DNA of 64,000 nucleotides from Diabrotica undecimpunctata. Lineage: Eukaryota > Arthropoda > Insecta > Coleoptera > Chrysomelidae. The notes beneath the pieces are model-generated. The model ran no database searches. It had not been told where the DNA came from and saw nothing but the letters and a program-made list of their open reading frames with translations. The position numbers and the translations under genes were made by a program. Location: NCBI RefSeq assembly GCF_040954645.1, contig NC_092806.1, positions 24,453,644 to 24,517,643 of the forward strand, read 5' to 3'. This document shows positions 56,440 through 64,000 of this stretch, piece after piece (the stretch's first letter is position 1; each line of letters begins with the position of its first letter).

Positions 56440-57000
56440 CAAATCCTCATAGCTGTCATCAGTGTTTGTGTCTGATAATATATCTACTTTATCAGAATCT
56501 TTACCAAAATTAATAATAAACGATTCTATAGCAGTATGAAAAATAATGGTTTTTTTGAAATGAAATCATCCTCAATAATTTTCATTGCCTCTACAATTGT
56601 TTTCCACTACTCTACGGAAAAGTTTCCAAATAACTTATCCGACAATTTTTGAATAGAATTAAAAGTGAAATTTATATTTCATGTTTCAACATAATTTTTT
56701 ATTGTTGGCCAAACAAGCTCTGGATGATTTAAACCCAAAAAGCAATATTTCAAGCTTTTAGCCAATCTATCATTTTACTATTTGTTGATGCGAATATGGG
56801 ATGGTGCTTTATCCTCTTAAGTATTATGCTAAGGTGCATTTTTATGCAAATTACTATTATTAAAACGATTAAAAATTGATATTTTACACAAAACTTATCA
56901 ACGTTGCGAATCGCTTTTACAGTGAAACTATCCACATAAACAGCTAAGTGGTTCTCGATTAAATGAGCATTCTGTGTCGTAATTTGAAATCTGCTAGCGC
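56440..57000 (-). pseudogene. DDE_3-type transposase C-terminal fragment
   Basis: The minus strand reads PIFASTNSKMIDWLKA, then GLNHPELVWPTIKNYVET (the position of the catalytic glutamate), QKLSDKLFGNFSVEEWKTIV, EAMKIIEDDF, and IINFGKDSDKVDILSDTNTD with an acidic end. It parallels the C-terminus of the transposase at 14703-15865 (LNPIELVWAQIK ... IINFGSESSSSD). Stops and shifts are present. Confidence 0.55.
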
Positions 57001-57699
57001 GCACAGTATGTTCATGTCTATTTGTATTCTAGTTCGACTGTACAAGAGTGGCCTGGCTGTACACTTTTCAGATCTGCCAGTAAAAACCAAGAGAGAAATT
57101 GTAGTATTTAACGAAAATGTTACTTGTAGACATTAAATATTTAAGAATAAAATTTATTTTAATTCTTAGAAATAATTAACAAGCACTAAACAAACTTTCA
57201 TTGAATTGAGGAAAATAAAAGAAAACGTGGATAGTAAATAGAATTGGTATGAAATAATTCTAACATTTAAATAGCATAAAATATTGAGCATTTTTTGGGA
57301 ATAAACTATGAATTTTAAACTCTTAGTTAAACTGTTCATGGAGTTAGTGGTAACCTAATAGAAATTCAAGTTTAATAATATACAACAAAACTTCTGTTTA
57401 AAATTTCTACATATATTAAAAGGCACGCCTATGGTTACAACTAGAGCATCTAATTACTATATTCGCATTAAAAGGCAACCTCATATTATGTAGATTTATT
57501 GAATAAATTTACAAATTTGTCAGCATTTGTATAGTGTGAATGAAATGCGGGTTAGTAAAACAGCTATATTTTCTTCATTTTTATATACTCATGAATACAA
57601 TGAATGGATTGAAAAAAAAACTGCTGTTAATATATTTGAACTTTAACAAACGTAGAGAGTTTTGAGGTAAATATAATATGGGGTTACTCAAGAACCGCC

Positions 57700-58200
57700 A
57701 AACTATATTTCGTTTAAAAATTATTATTGACAGCACAGGTTTTATGAAACTTATGAGAAATAACACAATAAGTATAGTTACGAAGATGTTTGAACAAATA
57801 CTAAATAAGAAAATAACGCAAAAAATAGAAAATTCATTAGAAGAATCATAAATCGCATTTAGAAAGAGAAGAAGCATAGAATAATATATATTCAAAGTGA
57901 AACAAATAAAGGAAAAGACTATATAACAGAGGAAAAGTATATATTGTGGATTTATAGATATAGGAAAAGCATTTCACAAGGTGTCAAAAACAAAAATATG
58001 GTATATACTGCACAGAAGAAACAGCAATAGTAGGATAATAAGAATATATCTAAAAACAACAGAAATTGTGTTAGACACAAAAATAGAGTATTACAATCAT
58101 TCAAGACTCAAAACGGATTAAGACAAGGTGAAGGGTTAAGCCCTACTTTATTTACAATTATCATGGATGATTTAATATTAAAATTATTTTTACAATGTAT
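57700..58200 (+). pseudogene. LINE reverse transcriptase fragment
   Basis: Decayed plus-strand words in order: SIVTKMFEQILNKKITQKIE, IAFRKRRSIE, FIDIGKAFHKVSKTKI, IRIYLKTTEIVLDTKIE and (shifted) GLRQGEGLSPTLFTIIMDDL. These fit the palm of a LINE related to element F. Confidence 0.55.
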
Positions 58201-58337
58201 AATAAGTTGCTAATTTACTATTTGTGTTTAGAATAAGCCAAAATTTAAGTTTAAAATCAGTTTAATAAGGCCTGTTATTAGGTTTCGCAAAATGTTAGCT
58301 CTGTGTTGGGAGGAGGATCAAGGTCTGTAGGTTGTAG

Positions 58338-58375
58338 CACAGTATATTGCTTAAAAAGAAAAGCAATATACTGTG
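58338..58375. repeat. perfect 15-bp inverted repeat (hairpin)
   Basis: CACAGTATATTGCTT (58338-58352) and its exact reverse complement (58361-58375) enclose eight bases. Surrounding GGTTGTAG/TCTGTAG words also repeat. Confidence 0.85.
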
Positions 58376-58589
58376 GTTGTAGTCTGTAGTCAAGGTTTGG
58401 AATCTACGGAATTGTAGTTCATTTGCCTTGTTTCGTCTCTTGAGGAGAGTTGCTGTAGACCACAGAGTGATCGATCATATGTTTATAGAAATTATTATGT
58501 TATGGATATACCGAGGATTTATTATGGATTATTTTATGGATTATATTATGGAATATTGTAGCTGTTTTTTTGTATAGAGCAATAGCCGT

Positions 58590-58852
58590 AAGTTTTTTAA
58601 AATATAAAAAGACGCAGTCTATATGGTATGGACACGTACAGGATGGACGACAACAGATGGCCAAAAAGAGCTATGGAATACAATCCAAGTAATAGAAGGA
58701 AACGAGGAAGACCAGCCAAGTCTTGGATACAAGGTGTTATGGAAACCATGAAAGACAGAGCCATTGATGAAGACACCTGGAGAGATAGAAAAAGATGGCG
58801 ATCGAAATGCGGGAAGCGGCAGAAGCTATAGGATCCCTGCTAAAAAAAAAAA
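58590..58852 (+). pseudogene. LINE 3' end with A-rich tail
   Basis: Encodes YRMDDNRWPKRAMEYNPSNR, KRGRPAKSWIQGVMETMKDR and DEDTWRDRKRWRSKCGKRQK, then a stop and a run of about 14 A at 58841-58854. The basic R-G-R-P-x-x-x-W block is the usual C-terminus of insect LINE proteins. It is a fragment. Confidence 0.65.
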
Positions 58853-58854
58853 AA

Positions 58855-59509
58855 ACGCTGTTCAGGTTAGTGATTTATATTGATAAAGAAATTGAGAGTT
58901 CCGTGGCATAATCTCAATTTGATTTTCTTTAGTAATAAGAAACTACTTCTACTAAGAAAATGACTATTTAGTCTTTCTAAATATAATCTTATTAAATTGT
59001 TTCATACTTTTTTTAGTTATAATACGAGATCTCTAGGGACGTAATTTTTACAAGCCTCTTCAAGGTCATTTATTATTATTATTATTAATAAACAGTTACA
59101 ACATTATCTTTATTTTGTATCAAATATATTTCTTTTCGTATTTCATCAAAAATACATGGTTCTTTATTTTAAATTTGTATTGATTTACTTATACCTTACA
59201 CATATTCTACATGGCACTTATTGCATCCCTAAAATCTACGTTGGTGGCCACATTTCTTTGAGTTAATTTTCAAAATATTATAGGCCAAAGCCGTAGTTGT
59301 TACAATGAGATTATAAATCAATGCTCAAAACAAGTGAAAAAACTATTCGTCGGACACAGACATTTACAACGAACAAAAATCTCACCAGGAGCATGTCCAA
59401 ATGACATAATAATCATGAACGAAAATTAGAAATACCTACAAAAGAATCTAGAGATCTGGAATTCGAAATTAAAAGAATGTGGAATGAATTTGAGGATGAA
59501 CCCAATTTA
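58855..59509. other. no recognised gene
   Basis: AT-rich spacer containing a TTA/ATT microsatellite at about 59069-59092. Confidence 0.5.
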
Positions 59510-59705
59510 TTTGGGACATATAATGAGAAATCAAGGCATATATGGGCTACTCCAATGCACTTTGCAAGGTAAAATTGAAGGGAAATGGGCCCCAGAAAGA
59601 AGAAGAATATTCTGGCACAGCTATTCCGTATAGCAACCAACAAAGTCATCATAGCCAGAACGATCACCAACGTTCGCAACGGACAGGCATTCTAAGAAGA
59701 ATTAT
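59510..59705 (+). pseudogene. LINE 3' end fragment, copy 1
   Basis: Matches 60235-60470 closely (AATGAGAAATCAAGGCATAT..., CAAGGTAAAATTGAAGG, ATTCCGTATAGCAACCAAC), but lacks about 33 bases in the middle. It ends with an AAGAAGAATT tail. The protein words are the G-K-I-E-G ... R-R-R-I block of element E. Confidence 0.65.
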
Positions 59706-60234
59706 AGTATTATATATTATTATTTTTGATACCCTCGACAGTAATCTTGGTTTAAACACCATCGCTAAGGAATAATACGTTGTTTCCTACCTTTCACGTC
59801 CTTTTCGTAGCTGTTTTCGGCTGTTATGATTGCTCTCAGGTTTACTTGGTCTTTTCCTCGTTTACTTTAAGACCAATTTCCTTGACCCCGTTTTCAAACA
59901 GGATAAAGACTTTCTCTGTACCTCTGATAACTCCATTGTCTTCATTGCTTTTAGCTCTCTGTAAAACTGACAAGACTGACCGGTTCTGTGTTGTGCCTCA
60001 AGCTGTTGTATTCATTTTACTGATTGTTCTGAAGCTATTTTCTTGTGGCATTTTAATATTACTTGCTATTTTTATTGGGAATTTTAACATTTTTTATAAA
60101 AAAAATTTATGATTACAAACGTGAATTCAAGATTACTTTGAAAATATAAAAAAAAACCTACTGGGTTGGTTTTTTGTAGTTTTTTATTTTGTGTCATATA
60201 TGGCATTAAAACAAGATTCAACAAGTAAAATTAA
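59706..60234. other. no recognised gene
   Basis: Spacer between two copies of the same LINE 3' end. A 110-codon plus-strand frame at 59780-60112 is hydrophobic, with no known motif. Confidence 0.4.
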
Positions 60235-60470
60235 TAAGAAAATATATAATGAGAAATTAAGGCAGATATGAGCTACTCGAATGCATTTTGCAAGGTAAAA
60301 TTGAAGGAAAAAGGGCCCCAGGACGAAGAAGAATATCATGGCTTGCTAACCTGAGAGTATGGTATAGAAAGACCTCAACACAGATATTCCGTATAGCAAC
60401 CAACAAAGTAATCATAGGCAGAACACCAACGTCGGAACAGACAGGCACCCTAAGAAGAAGGATGAATCTT
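60235..60470 (+). pseudogene. LINE 3' end fragment, copy 2
   Basis: Encodes LQGKIEGKRAPGRRRISWLA, NLRVWYRKTSTQIFRIATNK and VIIGRTPT before an AAGAAGAAGG tail. It is less decayed than the copy 0.7 kb to the left. Confidence 0.68.
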
Positions 60471-61530
60471 AACAAAAGTAAGGATAGTAAGTGAAGAAAT
60501 ATAACAAATTAGTATTCAAAACTATAAAACAAACATAGAACAAGTAAATAGTTTTAAATAACTAAGCGGAAATATTATATGCGAGAGGATCGACATGAGC
60601 CGAAGCAAAAAAATTGGCATGTGAAAAAAAAAATGGACAATATTTGCACATTAACTACATAAAAACATAAAAAAATAGAGAAACAATAATTACGAAGGAG
60701 CAATAATAACCCTAATAATATTTATAATCACTACATATCTGCTAAGATGTAAAGAACAGTAGCAGATTTATTATGAATACATTTCGTGAGACACTTTTTG
60801 TTCACACCCGGTAACAGAATAGATCCATCATCCATAATTTCGGCAGATTTCGTATATGGATCAATCAACTCGACATTGACGATTTAGATTTGGTAAGATC
60901 GGAACCAGGGTTCGGACTGTTGACCATTTGGTTCAGTGGGTCGGAAGCCGAAAGTGACGTAATGCGTGCCGGCCGGCTTGGCTTGAGTACCTCAACGTGC
61001 ACGCAACGCACTTTGGCACTTTCCTATCGCTCCACCGACCAACTGTGTAATCGCCGTCTAATTGTATGCAATTATATTCAAATCGGGGAGGGCTGCTGTT
61101 ATGCAAATCGGATACAGAGACGTTTTCGACAATTTTAGCACCATTTAATGAAGACAAAATACTAATTAGTATAGATAATGAGTGAAAAGGTAAACATAAA
61201 TTTGTTTTTAGCTGCTGCTGGTTTTCTGCGATATGCTTTGAATAAACCTTTTACTGCACAAGTTTCGTTAAATTTTTACTAGTTTATCGACTAGACTTTG
61301 TTATGATATTATTAGTTTATTCATCTAAATGTATTTTAACTATGAAGATAATGTAAATGTAACAATAACTCCCAAATTATGGCACTTAGGTATAGGGAAC
61401 ATTACATAAAAAATAATCAGTATTTGTTAAGGACTTTAAAAGGCAAGAACATATATTCAGGGTGTTCTATTTGAAATAAGAAAGTTTATGAGATTTCAAG
61501 AAAGACGAAAAATCTGGCAGCAATGTAAAT
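60471..61530. other. no recognised gene; GC-richer island at 60890-61140
   Basis: The island (GGTTCGGACTGTTGACC, GTGCCGGCCGGCTTGGC, CCACCGACCAACTG) keeps open frames on both strands but no domain that I know. It includes TGACGTAA and ATTTGCAT-type words. It may be a regulatory element or untranslated exon of the knirps-family locus; that is inferred from composition only. Confidence 0.35.
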
Positions 61531-63464
61531 TTTCTTCTTCTTCTAATGGCGTTACAACCCTTTGTGAGTCTTGACTTGCTTAACAATTTTCTTCCATTCT
61601 GCCCTGTCGGATACTTTCCTTCGCCACTGACTGATGTTCATGGTTTTAAGATCCCTCTCTACGTCGTCTATCCATCTTTTACGGGGCCTTCCTCTTGTTC
61701 TGTTTCCTTGGGACTTCCATCTCTGGACTACTTTTACAGCTCGATTATCTGGCATTCTTTCTAGGTGACCAAGCCAGTTTAGTCTTTGTGACTTTACAAA
61801 TCTAACAATATCTGCGCTCTGCATTAGTTCATCCAGCTGGTGGTTCATTTTAATTAGGTTGGTGCATTAGGTTGGTCCAAATATCTTCCTTAGTATTTTG
61901 CATTCAAATATTCTCAGTTGATTTTCATCAGTGGTTGAGAGGGTCCACGTTTCACATCCATATGTGACCACTGGTCTAATTACTGTTTTGTAGATTCTAA
62001 GCTTAGACTCACGATTCAGTAACTTACTTTTCATTAAGTCTTTGTATGCATAAAATCACTTATTACCGCTAAGAATCCGTGCTTGTATTTCTTGACTGAT
62101 GTTGTTGTTGTCATTTATTATTGAGCCTAGGTAGGGAAAAGTAGAGGCATATTTGTACGTATGGTTGTCTACCTTCAGATTCTCATGTTGATTCGATTTT
62201 GTGCACTTCATATATTTTGTTTTGCTTTCATTTATATATAGACCAAATGTAGCAGCTTCTCGTTTCAGTTCTATAACTTTTTCGCTTAATACCCTTTTGT
62301 TGCGGCTTATTATGGCAACATCATCCGCATATGCGCATATTTGCATTGATCTTGTATTAATACAGCTGTTTATATCCAGTTTTCTAACAAGAGCTTCTAA
62401 AGTTAGTTTAAAAAGTGTTGTTGATAAGGCATCACCTTGTCTAACTCCATTTTCAATATCAAAGGCCTGCGTCATACCTCCATCTATTCTCACCATAGCT
62501 TTGGAACCCTTCAGAGTTATTCGTATAAGTTTAACCAAGTTATTGGGCATCCCTAACATAGATAGTTGCTTTAACATCTTTTGTCGATCTACTCCATCAA
62601 ACGCCTGTTTAATCGATATACAAGTTGTAAATAGGTATGTTATATTCAACACATTTTTCATGCATACCTCTTAACATATGCATTTCATTTATAGTTGACC
62701 TCTTTGGTCTGAAGCCACATTGGTATTCACCAATCATCTCCTCCGAAAACGATTCCAGGCGGCTGTATATAATTCCTGGTAATATCTTGTAGACGACATT
62801 TAAAACTGTTATGCCCCTATAATTTTTGTAGAGTCATTTATCTTCCCCTTTGTACATAGGAAGTATGATTCCTACTTTCCAATCTTCTGGGATGGCTTCT
62901 AGTGTCCATATGCGGTCGATTAGTTCATGGATACGCCTTCATAGCTCATGTCCACCATTCTTTATCAGTTCTGCAGTTATTCCATCTGTACTAGGTGCTT
63001 TGTTATTTTTTAGATGTTTTATGACGTTTATTCTTTCTTCCAATGTTGGTTGCTCACCTAGTTGTTCTGCTGTGTGGTGAATTATTTCTTTATCTTGGTT
63101 TTGTTCTTTTTCTGGGTTTAACAGCTCTTGAAAATGTTCCTTCCACCTTTTCATTATTTCCTCTTTCTCGATGATAATTTCCCCTTTTTTGTCCTTGCAA
63201 ACTGTTGATCTTGTCATGTATCCTTGGGTGTATTGCTTGGTTTCCTTGTAAAATTTTCTAGTCTCTCTTCTGTTATTATAATCTGTAATTTGTTGTATTT
63301 TTCTATTCAACATTTCTCTTTTTTTCCTTCTACATATTTTCTTTGTATTTTTTCTGAGTTCTTCATATGCCCTTCTATTCAATCGGGAATCCCTTTGTAG
63401 ACATTTCTGTCTAGCTATATTTTTGCTATTTATTACTTGTTGGCAATCTTGGTCAAACCATTAG
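61531..63464 (-). pseudogene. 5'-truncated second copy of RTE LINE A
   Basis: Minus-strand copy of LINE A from its position 5631 to the 3' end, including the AGAAGAAGAAGAA tail at 61531. It reads RREMLNRKIQQITDYNNRRE, EKEEIMKRWKEHFQELLNPE, NNKAPSTDGITAEL, IENGVRQGDALSTTLFKLTL, the active-site CAYADDVAIISRNK and LNWLGHLERMPDNRAVKVVQ. A stop at 62939, a shift near 62640 and one near 61860 break the frame. It preserves residues at four of the five stop positions of the first copy. No target duplication was recognised. Confidence 0.88.
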
Positions 63465-64000
63465 ACAACAATATAGATACTACCATAATAATAACATGGA
63501 CTAGGAATGATATAAGGTTCTGAAAGAATTATTAAAAAAAGACAAGGTAACAACTATGGTAAAAAAGTCCAAAGTATGGAAATATGGTAATGACGATCCA
63601 TAGGTTTCAGGAATTATAGACCGTGCAACGACGACAAGCTGTCCGAACAAATAATGCTGCATTGACCATTGCCGCATTGCTTTTTAAGTCTCTTCCAGCT
63701 GTAGACAAAACGACACAAGCAAATAATTTCAAAACGTGGCCCACAATCCCTTAAAACTCTTTACTACTATAAGACATCATTTAAAGTGTAAACTACTTGA
63801 TCAAATATGGATCTTTTTATGTTAGCGGCAAAAAGAAACAAGTGCTAGAAAACGTATATGTCTTCTGAGAAAAATATAAAGTATAAAGATAATTCAAAAA
63901 GGACAAAGATAGATAGGGTAAAACACTTATTTTCAAATATAGATAATGCTCTAGATACGTCTAAAAATTTTTTTGGCTGATAGGCTTCCGACTAGATTTA
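63465..64000. other. no recognised gene
   Basis: AT-rich end of the window. No LINE or transposase words could be joined. Confidence 0.45.

Noticed and set aside
62201..62674. 157-codon plus-strand frame, and similar ones at 61546-61764 and 62850-63080
   Set aside because: Antisense to the second copy of LINE A.

Overview
The window is insect nuclear DNA, AT-rich and dominated by transposable elements. The one clear host gene is the DNA-binding and C-terminal exon of a knirps-family nuclear receptor at 48656-49579 on the minus strand. The mix of RTE-like LINEs, mariner, pogo, piggyBac and Harbinger relics and a DUF7869-like multicopy gene fits a large insect genome. A beetle is my guess; the sequence does not prove it.

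Region 1 (1-3.1 kb): a mariner-type DD41D transposon with an open 349-residue transposase and inverted repeats of about 515 bp, inserted in a tandem repeat of about 200 bp. Region 2 (4.1-12.9 kb): one minus-strand DUF7869-like gene relic split by two insertions. One is a pogo-like element (9438-12278, TA target duplication). The other is a truncated RTE LINE (4239-8518) that itself carries a full-length RTE LINE (4285-7569, 13-bp target duplication). Region 3 (12.9-16 kb): a Jockey-like LINE relic and a DDE transposase pseudogene whose first catalytic segment is deleted. Region 4 (17.9-32.6 kb): a stack of LINE relics on both strands, several with clean target duplications, plus piggyBac and hAT fragments.

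Region 5 (35.3-40.7 kb) is the most unusual. An inverted repeat pair, each arm with a degenerate hammerhead-ribozyme-like core of the kind known from Penelope-like elements, contains a LINE inserted within one ribozyme motif and an apparently complete Harbinger transposon (37402-40353, TAA duplication). The two Harbinger genes, transposase on plus and MADF-type accessory protein on minus, are interlocked: each has an intron that contains an exon of the other.

Region 6 (41-46 kb): LINE relics. Region 7 (48.6-64 kb): the knirps-family exon and its upstream (intron or 5' flank) sequence. The first coding exon was not found, so the preceding intron probably exceeds 14 kb. This stretch holds a pogo/Tigger relic, a transposase fragment, LINE 3' ends, a second copy of the full-length RTE family, one possible spliced 5' exon at 56.0-56.2 kb and a few higher-GC islands that may be regulatory. 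No tRNA, rRNA or CRISPR was seen.
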